DNA of 64,000 nt from Micromonospora craniellae (GCF_014764405.1 NZ_CP061725.1:3906001-3970000); one strand, 5' to 3'. Shown: positions 19,876 to 28,666, numbered from the stretch's first letter. A program made the numbers and translations. The notes: generated by a model not told the origin, from the letters alone.

Positions 19876-20200
19876 GAGGGGGACGCTTCCTTTCACCGGC
19901 AGGAACGTGCCGGACGATCCGAGTGAAGGAGCGACCGGCGCGGGTGTCCCGATGCCGGCGCCACGGACGACGTGAGGCGAACCCCGGTGTCGTCCGTGTC
20001 ACTGCACGGTAAACGGCTTTCGCCACGATGCCAAGGTTCGCCGACGGTTGATGGGACTGAGAGCATTCGCATTCCGGTCACTCGGGCACGCTCGGACACG
20101 AATCGACGCCCGCAGGTCGGGATGTTGACGTTTCCCGTGCTCGGGACCCCTGCCAAGCGGGAAAAGCAGACGTCGGTCGCTATGCTGACCGGGAAACAAC
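19876..20200. promoter_or_regulatory. Intergenic region upstream of msiK and tRNA-Thr
   Basis: 325 bases without a gene. It holds an inverted repeat CACGGACGAC (19962-19971) / GTCGTCCGTG (19989-19998), 87 bases before msiK, a candidate operator or leader hairpin. For the tRNA, TATGCT at 20181-20186 is a plausible -10, 14 bases ahead of the mature 5' end. A TTGACG at 20125 is too far upstream to pair with it and may belong to another start. Confidence 0.4.
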
Positions 20201-20277
20201 GCCCCTGTAGCTCAGCTGGCCAGAGCACCCGCCTTGTAAGCGGGATGTCGCCGGTTCGATCCCGGCCGGGGGCTCCA
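20201..20277 (+). tRNA. tRNA-Thr (anticodon TGT), CCA encoded
   Basis: A full cloverleaf: acceptor stem GCCCCTG pairs with CGGGGGC, the D arm is TAGCTCAGCTGGCCAGAGC, the anticodon stem CCCGC/GCGGG carries the loop CTTGTAA, the variable loop is short, and the T arm is GCCGG-TTCGATC-CCGGC. The anticodon TGT reads ACA and ACG-type threonine codons. The terminal CCA is encoded at 20275-20277. Confidence 0.97.
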
Positions 20278-20387
20278 TCCATATCGCGCACGGAACACCG
20301 GGCGACACCTCGTCGTGGGCGGGCGTTCAGGCGGGCCGAATACCGTCCGCCTGAACCCTGCCGCCACGACCAGGGACGCCCGCCGAC

Positions 20388-20696
20388 GTGCACCACGCCA
20401 ACCACTACTACGGGCACTCCCACGTGCTGGCCCGCTACTGCGGACTCGACGACCGGGCGCCGCTGCGCGTATCCGGCTACCTGCAACACGGCTGGAACAT
20501 CGGTGACGGGATGGCCCCCGACCACGAGTTCGTACCCGGGGTGCCGTTGTTCCTTCCACGGCTGGGGCCGACGTTGGCCGCGCTGCTGACCGCCGCCGGG
20601 GAACGCACGCTGGTGGTCGGCCGCACCACCCCGAGCTGCTCGACACAGGACGTGCGCGCATGGTGGCGCTGTCAGGCGTGGGCGGCCCGCCGGTGA
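20388..20696 (+). pseudogene. Truncated protein, glycosyltransferase-like N-terminus
   Basis: 102 residues from GTG. The first 50 (HHANHYYGHSHVLARYCG and GYLQHGWNIGDG) resemble the N-terminus of a larger (about 350-residue) polysaccharide or glycosyltransferase-type protein with a conserved QHGWNIGDG stretch. After residue 50 the similarity stops and the sequence looks like other DNA read in frame. The gene therefore looks cut off by a deletion fused to the next fragment. The family assignment is from memory and uncertain. Confidence 0.45.
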
Positions 20697-21290
20697 ATGC
20701 CGGGCAGCTACCAGACGTACAGCTCGGGTCACCGGACGGGCGGCGGGGTCGGCACCGGTGCGGGTTACCCTCGGGGCCGTCGACTGCCGGCCGACTTCGC
20801 CAAGCCGACCGTCGCCGCTGTGCGGGGCGCCTGCGTCGGCGGTGGCTGCCTGCTGGTCGTCGCCTGTGACCTGCGGCTGGCCGCCGACGACGCCCGGTTC
20901 GGCGTACCCCCGGCCCGGCTCGGCCTGGTCTATCCGGCGCCGGCCACCGAGCGGCTGGCCCGGCTGGTCGGCCCGTCGGCGGCCAAGCACCTGCTCTTCA
21001 CCGGCGAGTTGGTCGACGCCGACCGGGCGCTGCGCATCGGCCTGCTGGACGAGGTGCTGCCCGGCGCCGACCTGGCCGCGCAGGTCGGCGGACTCACCGC
21101 GACGATCGCGGAACGCTCGCAGCTCAGCGTCGCCGCCGCCAAGGAGATCGTGGACGGTCGGGCGGATGTCGAGCGCGTCGCCTGGTGGCACGGGCAGGCG
21201 CGGGACAGCGGCGAGGCCCGGGAAGGTGTCGCCGCCTTCCACGAGCGGCGTGCGGCCCGGTTCGGCTGGACCCCGCCGAGGGCCGGCTGA
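20697..21290 (+). pseudogene. Enoyl-CoA hydratase/isomerase lacking its N-terminus
   Basis: From about residue 32 the sequence FAKPTVAAVRGACVGGGC, then DLRLAADDARFGVP, is the crotonase fold oxyanion-hole region and helix. The C-terminal helices follow (ELVDADRALRIGLLDEV). The family is normally about 250 residues and begins some 60 residues earlier than the recognisable part, which here is replaced by unrelated Gly-rich sequence. With the second oxyanion-hole region intact but the first missing, the product is unlikely to be active. It begins one base after the previous fragment ends, so both may be scars of one deletion. Confidence 0.65.
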
Positions 21291-21299
21291 CCCAGCCGC

Positions 21300-22826
21300 T
21301 CAGGGGCGGGCGAGCAGGCCCCTGGGGCGTACCGAGAGGATCGGCTCGGCCGCGCCGCCCTCGGCCCGCAGGATGTGGTTCGCGGCCAGGATGCCGGTGG
21401 CCGCGGACCGCTCCATCAGCGCGCTCGGGAAGTCGGTGCGGATGCCGTCGCCGGCCAGGTAGAGCCCGGCGGCGTCGGTGCGCACCCCGGGCCGTGCCGG
21501 ATGGCTGCCGGGGGTGAAGGCGGGGGCCTTGGCCTCCACCCGGGCGCGCCGCTCGCGGACCCGCAGCCGGTGCGTCTCCGGCCAGAGCGCGCCCAGCTCG
21601 GCCCACATCCGGGCGGCAAGCTCGTCGGCGGGCACGTCCGGATCGCAGGCGTACGCGTGCAGCTCGATCACCGAACCGCCGGTGTGCGCGGACCAGCGTC
21701 GCGGCTCCTCCTCCAACCGGTGGTACAGGGTCACCGAGTCCAGCGTGGCCTGCCGGGACACCCCGTTGAAGATCGCCCGATCCGCGGCGACGTCCCCGTC
21801 GCACCAGTGCCTCGCCACCGCGTACGGCGGACCGGGCCGACCGTACGCGGGCATCGCCGCCGCCAGGCCCGGTGCCGCCTCGGCCAATGCCGGGGACGCG
21901 GCGACCAGGTCGGCCAGCGCCGGCGGGTCGACGGCCAGCACCACGTGCCGGGCCGGGTACGAGCCGTCGGCGGTGCGTACCCGCCAGCCGCTGCCCTCCC
22001 GCTCCAGCGCGGTCGCCGCGACACCGGTGTGCACGTGCCCGCCGTGGCGTTCCACGTGCCGGGACAGCGGCTGCCAGATCGCGGTCGCGTAGTCCTCGTC
22101 CGGGCAGTCGAAGGCCAGCCCTTCAGGGTTGCCGAGCAGATAGAAGTGGAACTGCGCGATCATTTCGGCGGCCGACATCCGCGCCTCGTGGTTGAAGAAC
22201 GAGTGCGAGAAGACCTCGAAGAGCATGGCCCGCGCGCGGTCCGGCAGCCGCAGCGAGGTGAGCAGCTCGTCGGCGGTGCGGTGGTCGAATTCGGCGTAGG
22301 TCCGTTCCGGGTGGTAGGTCAGCAGCGGCAGGGCGGCGTCGCGGTCCATCGTGCGCAGATCGCGCAGCCGCAGGCTGGGGCTGCGGGCCAGCAGGGTGAG
22401 CAGGTTGGCCGGCGGGGCGGGCGGCAACCGTCCGAACTCCTCGGTCGGCCACTCGGCGCTGAGCACCGGGTAGCCGGGCACCGGTCGCAGGAAGCGGAGC
22501 GTCGGATCGATCCGACGCAGGATGTTGCGCCAGTTGTAGTACTGCCGGAAGAAGGCGTGGAAGCCGTGTTCGTCGACCTGCCGGGTGCCGTCGGCGAGGG
22601 TGTCGGGCCAGGCGCCGAGCCGGCCGCCGAGGGTCGGCGCGGCCTCCAGCACCGTCACCTCGACTCCGCGTTCGGCGAGCACCACCGCCGTGGACATCCC
22701 GGCGATGCCGCCCCCGACCACCACCGCGTCGACCGGATGCGGCACCCGGGTCGCGCCACCGCCGCCCGGGTCCATCTGGTGCGGCCGTACGCCGATGAGC
22801 CGACCGAACACCTGTGACAGCTGCAC
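21300..22826 (-). CDS. FAD-dependent oxidoreductase, phytoene-desaturase/amine-oxidase type
   Basis: 508 residues. The N-terminal Rossmann motif DAVVVGGGIAGMSTAVVL begins near residue 28, and the second conserved block GLYLAGDGIRTDFPSALMERS near the C-terminus contacts FAD. The substrate-domain stretch HGFHAFFRQYYNW places it near isorenieratene-synthase/phytoene-desaturase-like and hydroxysqualene-dehydroxylase-like enzymes. GTG 22826 is preferred because GGGGAGG precedes it by six bases; ATG 22841 overlaps that site. There are no carotenoid genes next to it, so the substrate is uncertain. A dispersed repeat copy lies 60 bases upstream. Confidence 0.8.
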   Translation of the reverse strand: MQLSQVFGRLIGVRPHQMDPGGGGATRVPHPVDAVVVGGGIAGMSTAVVLAERGVEVTVLEAAPTLGGRLGAWPDTLADGTRQVDEHGFHAFFRQYYNWRNILRRIDPTLRFLRPVPGYPVLSAEWPTEEFGRLPPAPPANLLTLLARSPSLRLRDLRTMDRDAALPLLTYHPERTYAEFDHRTADELLTSLRLPDRARAMLFEVFSHSFFNHEARMSAAEMIAQFHFYLLGNPEGLAFDCPDEDYATAIWQPLSRHVERHGGHVHTGVAATALEREGSGWRVRTADGSYPARHVVLAVDPPALADLVAASPALAEAAPGLAAAMPAYGRPGPPYAVARHWCDGDVAADRAIFNGVSRQATLDSVTLYHRLEEEPRRWSAHTGGSVIELHAYACDPDVPADELAARMWAELGALWPETHRLRVRERRARVEAKAPAFTPGSHPARPGVRTDAAGLYLAGDGIRTDFPSALMERSAATGILAANHILRAEGGAAEPILSVRPRGLLARP

Positions 22827-22883
22827 ACCGCACCTCCCCATCGCCCCTGAGTCTGCCCCGAGGCGCTCGGTGCCGCCGCACGT

Positions 22884-22938
22884 GTTAGGAAGGGACCCTT
22901 GTAATACACGAGGCGTTAGCAGGGGACCCTTCCTTTCA
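22884..22938. repeat. Dispersed repeat, copy 2 of 3
   Basis: Left half AGGAAGGGACCCTT (22887-22900), middle GAGGCGTTAGCA, right half GGGGACCCTTCCTTTCAC. It matches copy 1 over both halves with a few changes, including loss of perfect symmetry on the right. It is located between the divergent flavoenzyme start and the 22972 fragment. Confidence 0.75.
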
Positions 22939-22971
22939 CCGGAACGCGACCGGCTGTTTACCATGCGAAGT

Positions 22972-23334
22972 ATGGCGGAGCCGCTGCTCGATCGTGCCCG
23001 GCGGGCAGGCCGCCGGTTGCGGGTCAACGGGGAGGCCCGGGCGCACTACGTGGTCTGCGGCCAGGATCCGCTCGCGTACTGGGTGGTGCGGGCGATGCTG
23101 GCCAGCGAGACGCAGACCGGGCGGCTGCGGATCACCCTGATCGTGCCCGAGCGGCAGCGTTCGCCCGGCCCGGACGGGCGTGACCTGCCCGGCATCGAGA
23201 TGATCCCGGCCGACCGGCTGGACGAGGCCACGTTCCGCCGGGCCGAGCTGGCCGGCGCGGCCGGCCTGGCCCTGCTGCAGCAGGACGACGTGGGCAACAT
23301 GCAGGCCGCCCTCTGCGACCAAGTGACCGGCTAG
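22972..23334 (+). pseudogene. Truncated NAD-binding (TrkA-N/potassium-channel-type) protein
   Basis: 120 residues. The sequence AHYVVCGQDPLAYWVVRAM, then TLIVPERQR, is the Rossmann-fold N-terminus of a large RCK/TrkA-N protein family common in actinobacteria, normally about 500-600 residues with repeated domains. Here the frame ends at TAG 23332 shortly after MQAALCDQVTG, so only the first Rossmann half remains. An upstream ATG at 22963 is an alternative start. No ribosome site is clear. Product function is probably lost. Confidence 0.55.
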
Positions 23335-23341
23335 AGGCAGC

Positions 23342-24097
23342 CTAGGGGCGTTCGATGAACGGAGCGCTCCAATCGCGTAGCCGACCAGGGAGCGGCAGTC
23401 CGTCCCAGGGGACCCGGTGCAGCAGCCGGTCCAGCAGCAGGCCCAGCAGCAGGGCGGCCAGCCCGTCGGTGAGCCAGTGGAAGTTGAGGTAGGTGGTGGT
23501 GACCAGCAGGATCGCCGGGGGCGCGTACCGGACCAGCCGGTAGAGCCCGGTCGAGAGCCGCCCGGCGGTCAGCGAGAGCAGCAGCACGGCGATCACGCCG
23601 TACCAGACGATCGCGTTGGCCACGTGTCCCGACGGGTACGACATCGAGTAGGCGTCCGGCGGCAGTTGGTGGAAGATCCGCACCGCCTCCTCCGGTGCCA
23701 GGAACGGCTCCTTGACCGAGGCGGTCGGTGCGGCCCGGTCGGTCCAGAGCTTGAGCGGGCCGATCGTCAGCATGGTGACCACGAACGCGGCCCCCACCAG
23801 CAGGAACGGCCGGATCGTACGGCGCCGCCAGGCCACCGCCACCGCCAGCCCGCCGGAGAGCGGCAGCAGCAACCCGCCCCCCTGACCGAGCAGGTTGAAC
23901 GCCCGGGCGGTCCAGTACAGCGGGGTCGGTGCGTGGGCGAAGGCCCACTCGCTCACCGCGAGGTCGAGACCATACAGCCGGCCGGTGGCCAGCACTGCGG
24001 TCAGCGCCGCGAACCCGGCGATCAGCAGTGCGTCGAACCACCAGCCGGCCGGGTGTACCGGCGTCGGACGCAGCCTCCGGGGTGTCGTTTCCCGCAC
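23342..24097 (-). CDS. PAP2-family membrane phosphatase
   Basis: 251 residues with about six hydrophobic segments. The three phosphatase motifs are visible: KLWTDRAAP, SYPSGH and the HWLTD element with the nucleophile-partner His. These correspond to the KX6RP-PSGH-SRX5HX3D pattern of lipid phosphatases, with the third motif slightly degenerate. The active site would face the outside and act on undecaprenyl-pyrophosphate or other lipid phosphates. The start is GTG 24097. It is divergent from the DUF4032 gene at 24209 and close behind a gene fragment. Confidence 0.85.
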   Translation of the reverse strand: MRETTPRRLRPTPVHPAGWWFDALLIAGFAALTAVLATGRLYGLDLAVSEWAFAHAPTPLYWTARAFNLLGQGGGLLLPLSGGLAVAVAWRRRTIRPFLLVGAAFVVTMLTIGPLKLWTDRAAPTASVKEPFLAPEEAVRIFHQLPPDAYSMSYPSGHVANAIVWYGVIAVLLLSLTAGRLSTGLYRLVRYAPPAILLVTTTYLNFHWLTDGLAALLLGLLLDRLLHRVPWDGLPLPGRLRDWSAPFIERP

Positions 24098-24208
24098 GCC
24101 GCCACGCTACCGGCCCGTCCGGACGGGCGGACCGTGCCTCCGGGTCGGCACTGTGGGGCCGACCACGCGGGGAAGCGTTCCGGGCGGCGAGCCGTCAGAC
24201 TTGACGCC

Positions 24209-25420
24209 GTGCGGATCACTTCGGCCCTCGTAGACCCGGCGCTGCTCGACCTGCCCTGGTCGACACCGCTGGAGGAGTGGCCGGCCGAACACCTGGTCGC
24301 GCTGCCGCAGGGCATCTCCCGCCACGTGGTGCGCTTCGTGCGCCTCGGCGGGTTCGTGTACGCGGTCAAGGAGACCGGCGAGCGGGTGGCCGAGCGGGAG
24401 TACGACCTGCTGCGGGCGCTGGAACGGATCGACTTCCCGTCGGTGCAGGCGGTGGCGATCGTCGCCGACCGGCAGTCCGACGCCGGTGACCCGCTCGACC
24501 CGGTGCTGATCACCCGGCACCTGCAGTTCTCCCTGCCGTACCGGGCGCTGTTCTCGCACACGCTGCGTCCGGAGACGATGGGTCGACTGCTGGACGCGCT
24601 CGCCGCGCTCCTGGTCCGGATGCACCTGACCGGCTTCTTCTGGGGCGACTGCTCGCTGTCGAACACGCTGTTCCGCCGGGACGCGGGCGCCTTTGCCGCG
24701 TACCTGGTCGACGCGGAGACCGGGGCGCTGCGCAGCACGCTCTCCAACGGCCAGCGCGGCGAGGACCTGGAGATCGCCCGGGTCAACATCTTCGGCGAGG
24801 CGCTCGACCTGGTGGCCGCCGGCCTGCTGCACGACTCGATCGACCCGGAGGTGGTCTGCGAGGAGGTCGTGCAGCGGTACGAGCGGCTCTGGCACGAGAT
24901 CACCTACGAGCAGCAGGTGGAGCGGGACGCCCGACACGACGTCGAGGGGCGCATCCGGCGACTCAACGAGCTGGGCTTCGACGTGGCCGAGGTGGCCATG
25001 TCGACGATCGACAACGGGCGGTACCTGATCCGGCCGAAGGTGGTCGACGCCGGCTACCACCACCGGCGGCTGCTCCGGCTCACCGGCCTGGACGCCGAGG
25101 AGAACCAGGCCCGCCGGCTGCTCAACGACCTCGACGCGTACCGGGCGGAGAGCGACCTGATCGACGAGCAGCAGGCCGCCCACCGCTGGCTGACCGAGGT
25201 GTTCGAGCCGGTGGTCCGGGCGGTGCCCGCGCACCTGCGGCGCAAGCTGGAGCCGCAGGAGCTGTTCGCCCAGATCATCGAGCACAAGTGGCTGCTCTCC
25301 GAGGAGGCCGGCCGCGACGTCGGCATGCGGCACGCCGTGCACTCGTTCCTGGCGGATGTGCTGGTGCACCGTCCCGACGAGCAGGCGGTGCTCGGCGTGG
25401 AGATCCCGGCACCCCGCTGA
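24209..25420 (+). CDS. DUF4032 protein, kinase-like fold
   Basis: 403 residues starting VRITSALVDPALLDLPW. A lipopolysaccharide-kinase-like stretch (LVRMHLTGFFWGDCSLSNTLF) resembles the HxD-type catalytic loop of aminoglycoside/choline kinases, and LVDAETGAL the metal-binding DxE region. The C-terminal half, starting around residue 250, is the DUF4032 module with a helical RLNELGFDVAEVAMSTIDNGRY segment. The phosphoacceptor is unknown. The GTG start is chosen because the family starts here. It is convergent with nagA, with 9 bases between the stops and no clear terminator in between. Confidence 0.85.
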   Translation: MRITSALVDPALLDLPWSTPLEEWPAEHLVALPQGISRHVVRFVRLGGFVYAVKETGERVAEREYDLLRALERIDFPSVQAVAIVADRQSDAGDPLDPVLITRHLQFSLPYRALFSHTLRPETMGRLLDALAALLVRMHLTGFFWGDCSLSNTLFRRDAGAFAAYLVDAETGALRSTLSNGQRGEDLEIARVNIFGEALDLVAAGLLHDSIDPEVVCEEVVQRYERLWHEITYEQQVERDARHDVEGRIRRLNELGFDVAEVAMSTIDNGRYLIRPKVVDAGYHHRRLLRLTGLDAEENQARRLLNDLDAYRAESDLIDEQQAAHRWLTEVFEPVVRAVPAHLRRKLEPQELFAQIIEHKWLLSEEAGRDVGMRHAVHSFLADVLVHRPDEQAVLGVEIPAPR

Positions 25421-25429
25421 CCGGCCGGG

Positions 25430-26539
25430 TCACTCGATCCAGTCGCCGCCGCGCATCACCCGGACGACCCGAAGGTCGTCGTCGAGCACCACCAGATCGG
25501 CGCGCAGGCCGGGCTGGAGGGCACCGACCTCGGCACCGAGGCCGATCGCGAGGGCCGGCGTGGTGGACACCATGCGAACCGCGTCGGGCACCGGGACTCC
25601 GGCGGCCACCGCGTTGCGCAGCGCCGCGTCCATGGTCAGGGTGCTGCCGGCGATCGCGCCGTCCCGGGCCAGCCGGGCCTCCCCGTCGGTCACGGTGACC
25701 GCCTGCCCGCCCAGCTCGTACTCGCCGTCGGGCATACCGGCGGCGGCCATCGCATCGGTGATCAACGCGCACCGCTCCGGACCGGCGGTGCCGGTGGCGA
25801 AGGTCAACGTCCCCTGGTGCAGGTGCACCCCGTCGGCGACCAGCTCGCACACCACGTTCGGGGCGGTCAACAGCGCCACCACCGGTCCCGGCTCGCGGTG
25901 GTGCACCGGACGCATCCCGTTGAACAGGTGGGTGCCGACGTTCGCCCCGGCCGCCACCGCGGCGACGGTCTGCTCGTACGTCGCGTCGGTGTGCCCGACC
26001 GCGGCGACCACGCCGTGCCGGGTGAGCACACCGATGGCCTCCAGCGCGCCCGGGCGCTCCGGTGCGAGGGTCACCATCCGCACCGATCCGTCACCGAGCT
26101 TGATCAGCTCGTCCAGCTCGTCGGTGGACGGGTCGCGGAGGAACTCCGGGTTCTGTGCGCCGCACCGCGCGGCGGACAGGTACGGCCCCTCGAAGTGGAT
26201 ACCGGCCAGCACACCGTCGCTCACCAGCGGCGCGAACGCGGTGGTGGCCGAGCGCATCAGGTCGAACGGTGCGCTGACCAGGCTGGCGAGCAGGCTGGTG
26301 GTGCCGTGCCGCAGGTGGAACGCGGCGGCGGCCCGGGCCTGGTCGGCGTCGCCGGTGGTGAAGGTGTGCCCGCCGCCGCCGTGGGTGTGCATGTCGACGA
26401 AGCCGGGAACCACCCAGTGGCCGTCCCGGACCGCCGGGTACTCGGCGACAGCGCTGATCCGGCCACCCCTGACCTCGACACAACCCTGCCGGATCACCCC
26501 GCTCGGGGTCACCACCTTGCCGTTCACCCGTACGGTCAT
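25430..26539 (-). CDS. nagA: N-acetylglucosamine-6-phosphate deacetylase
   Basis: 369 residues, an amidohydrolase that deacetylates GlcNAc-6-P to GlcN-6-P. Metal ligands are visible: MHTHGGGG near the N-terminus, GIHFEGPYLS (the conserved Glu), AVGHTDAT and THLFN (His ligands), and ITDAMAAAG (the catalytic Asp). The ATG start overlaps the ROK gene stop by one base (TGATG). It is the last gene of the amino-sugar operon. Confidence 0.95.
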   Translation of the reverse strand: MTVRVNGKVVTPSGVIRQGCVEVRGGRISAVAEYPAVRDGHWVVPGFVDMHTHGGGGHTFTTGDADQARAAAAFHLRHGTTSLLASLVSAPFDLMRSATTAFAPLVSDGVLAGIHFEGPYLSAARCGAQNPEFLRDPSTDELDELIKLGDGSVRMVTLAPERPGALEAIGVLTRHGVVAAVGHTDATYEQTVAAVAAGANVGTHLFNGMRPVHHREPGPVVALLTAPNVVCELVADGVHLHQGTLTFATGTAGPERCALITDAMAAAGMPDGEYELGGQAVTVTDGEARLARDGAIAGSTLTMDAALRNAVAAGVPVPDAVRMVSTTPALAIGLGAEVGALQPGLRADLVVLDDDLRVVRVMRGGDWIE

Positions 26540-27612
26540 CACGTCTCCAGCCTGTCGAGGGCGAGCAGGGCGGCGCCGAGGCAGCCCGCCTCGTCGCCGA
26601 GGGCGGCCGGGACCAGTCGCGGCTCCCGGTGGAACGTCAGCCGGTCCCGCAGCGCCGTACGCAGCGGGTCGAACAGTCCGGCGCCGGCCTGGGCGAGCCC
26701 ACCGCCAAGGACGATCGTCTCCACGTCGAAGAGGGCCTGGCCGGTGGCCAACCCGTCGGCCAGCGCCGCGACGGCCTCCCGCCACACCCGGCCGGCGAGC
26801 TCCTCACCGGCGGCCGCCCGGGCGGCCACCTCGGCGGCGCTCACCATCGTCGGGCGCGTGGCGGGAGCGGTGGCGGACCCGCCATCCGACCCGGCACGCC
26901 CGGTGGCGGCAGCACTCGACCCGGCGTGTTCGGTGACGGACCCGTCGGTGGTCGGCGTGGCGGCGGACCCGGCGGCACCGGAGGCGGTGCCCGGCGTGGC
27001 GGTGAGCGCGGCGTAGCGGCGGGCGACGGCCGAGGCGGAGGCGACCGACTCCAGGCAGCCGGCCCGGCCACAGCCGCACGGCGGGCCGTCCGGGCGGACC
27101 AGGATGTGGCCGAGCTCGCCGGCCGCACCGTGCGCGCCGGTGGCGGCCGACCCGGCGACCACGTGCGCGGCGGCGATGCCGGTGCCGATCGCCACGAACA
27201 GCACGTGTCCGGCGTCGCGGCCGGCGCCGAGGCGTGCCTCGGCGAGCCCGCCGGCCCGCACGTCGTGCCCGAGCGCCGTGGGCAGGCCGAGCCGTGCCGT
27301 GGCCAGCGTCCGCAGGGGTACTTCCCGGAACCCCACGTTCGCCGACCAGACCGCGACGCCGCGTGCCTCGTCGACGACGCCCGGCACCACGATGCCGAGA
27401 GCGGCCGGGGCGAGGCCGTCGGCGCGGGCCTTGTCGGCCAGCCCCTCGGCCACGGAGAGGATCGTGTCGACGACGGCTTCGGCGCCCCTGGCCGCCTCGG
27501 TGGGGTGCCGTTCGGCGTGCACCACGGCACCGTCGGGCCGGATCAGCGCGCACTTCATCCCGGTGCCGCCGACGTCCAGCGCGACGACGACCCGCTCGTG
27601 GTGTGCCGTCAC
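26539..27612 (-). CDS. ROK-family sugar kinase with a low-complexity insert
   Basis: 357 residues. The N-terminal ATP motif is DVGGTGMK. The ROK zinc site is CGCGRAGCLES around residue 185. Other conserved parts are ALGHDVRAGGLAE and IGTGIAAAHVV. Between residues about 205 and 255 lies an Ala/Gly/Thr-rich insert (TPGTASGAAGSAATPTTDG and so on) not expected in ROK kinases, which normally run near 300 residues. The insert falls in a surface loop after the zinc site, so activity may persist. It probably phosphorylates N-acetylglucosamine or a related sugar, judging by nagA. The start GTG overlaps the SIS stop by four bases. Confidence 0.9.
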   Translation of the reverse strand: MTAHHERVVVALDVGGTGMKCALIRPDGAVVHAERHPTEAARGAEAVVDTILSVAEGLADKARADGLAPAALGIVVPGVVDEARGVAVWSANVGFREVPLRTLATARLGLPTALGHDVRAGGLAEARLGAGRDAGHVLFVAIGTGIAAAHVVAGSAATGAHGAAGELGHILVRPDGPPCGCGRAGCLESVASASAVARRYAALTATPGTASGAAGSAATPTTDGSVTEHAGSSAAATGRAGSDGGSATAPATRPTMVSAAEVAARAAAGEELAGRVWREAVAALADGLATGQALFDVETIVLGGGLAQAGAGLFDPLRTALRDRLTFHREPRLVPAALGDEAGCLGAALLALDRLET

Positions 27613-28538
27613 GTGAGTACCACGGACCTGCTCAGGTGCCGAGGTGCGTCGGGGTCGAGGGCGCGACTGGTGGCCAGGGCGACGGCGAAGCGTTGGGCCA
27701 GGATCAGGTCGGCCATCGGGTCGACCGGGGTACGCCCAGCGGCCCAGCGGCCGAGCACGGTACGGACGCCGTGGGTGCGGCTGTGCGCGAACGCGGCACC
27801 GGTGGCGGCGACGTCCTCGGGCAGCCCGTCGGGCAGCTCGCCGAAGGCCCAGACCAGCCGGCCGGGTGCGGCCACCGAGATCGGACCGTGTCTATAGTCC
27901 ATCGCCGGGTACGCCTCGGCCCAGAAGGTGGCCGCCTCGCGGCACTTGAGCGCCGCTTCCTGGGCCAGCCCGATGGTCCAGCCCCGCCCGAGGAAGGTGA
28001 CCTGCTCGATCAGGGTCGGGTCGATCGGCAGCGGGGCGCGGACCGCGACCTCCGCGTCGGCGACCAGCGCGGTGATGTTGTCGCCCAGGTGGGCGCGGAG
28101 CAGCGCCAGCGCGGTGGTGGGGAAGCGGGTCTGGATGACCGAGCGCTCGTCGGCGAAGGGCATGGTGACGCTGGCGTCGGCGATCTCGACCGCCGGTGAG
28201 GCGGGGTCGCCGACCAGCACGGTGGTCGGGATCCGCCCGCGAACCGCGGCGAGCAGGTCGAGCACCTCGGTCGTGGTGCCGGAGCGGGTGATCGCCAGCA
28301 GCCGGTCGTACCGCCGGCCGGTGGGGAACTCGCTGGCCTGGAAGGCGTCGGTCTCGCCGTGCCCGGCTGCCTCGCGACGGGCCGCGTACGCGGAGGCCAT
28401 GAACCACGAGGTGCCGCAGCCGACGACGGCGACCCGTTCGCCGGGGCGGGGGAGTCGGTCGACCACCGAGGGGGCCAGGTCGGCCGCCTGGCGCCAGCAG
28501 TCTGGCTGACTCGTGATCTCCGCGGAAACGTACGCCAT
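27609..28538 (-). CDS. SIS-domain sugar-phosphate isomerase/deaminase
   Basis: 309 residues with two SIS repeats. The phosphosugar-binding motifs are CGTSWFMASAYAA and ITRSGTTTEV in the first repeat. The second contains RGWTIGLAQEAALKCREA, reminiscent of the isomerase half of GlmS and of SIS-type glucosamine-6-phosphate deaminases. With ROK kinase and NagA downstream and no nagB seen, it may convert GlcN-6-P to Fru-6-P (inferred). ATG 28538 is preceded by GAGGAG. It is the first gene of the operon, with a tandem operator array immediately upstream. Confidence 0.88.
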   Translation of the reverse strand: MAYVSAEITSQPDCWRQAADLAPSVVDRLPRPGERVAVVGCGTSWFMASAYAARREAAGHGETDAFQASEFPTGRRYDRLLAITRSGTTTEVLDLLAAVRGRIPTTVLVGDPASPAVEIADASVTMPFADERSVIQTRFPTTALALLRAHLGDNITALVADAEVAVRAPLPIDPTLIEQVTFLGRGWTIGLAQEAALKCREAATFWAEAYPAMDYRHGPISVAAPGRLVWAFGELPDGLPEDVAATGAAFAHSRTHGVRTVLGRWAAGRTPVDPMADLILAQRFAVALATSRALDPDAPRHLSRSVVLT

Positions 28539-28561
28539 GAGAACTCCTCGCAGGCCAGCTC

Positions 28562-28639
28562 GCTGCGTAATGCCCTTCGTTGCGCAGTGCAGCTTGTTGC
28601 GCAACGCGGCTTCGTTGCGCAATACGGCTCGTTAACCGC
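28562..28639 (-). promoter_or_regulatory. Tandem operator array for the amino-sugar operon (period 17-18)
   Basis: Three units beginning GTTGCGCA start at 28579, 28596 and 28614. A diverged one begins at 28562 (GCTGCGTAATGCCCTTC) and a partial at 28631 (GTTAACCGC). Spacing is 17, 18 and 17, so all copies lie on nearly the same helix face at about 1.7 turns. Tandem repeats between divergent DeoR and sugar genes are the usual sites for DeoR-family repressors. Confidence 0.7.
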
Positions 28640-28642
28640 ATC

Positions 28643-28666
28643 TTTCGAGCGCCATTCTGCTCGAAA
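28643..28666. promoter_or_regulatory. Inverted repeat TTTCGAG-N10-CTCGAAA
   Basis: 7-bp perfect arms at 28643-28649 and 28660-28666, just beyond the tandem array on the DeoR side. It could be a separate operator controlling the repressor's own promoter. Confidence 0.5.

Noticed and set aside
20201..21290. Integrative element at tRNA-Thr
   Set aside because: No integrase and no repeat of the tRNA 3' end were seen in the window; only gene remnants are present.
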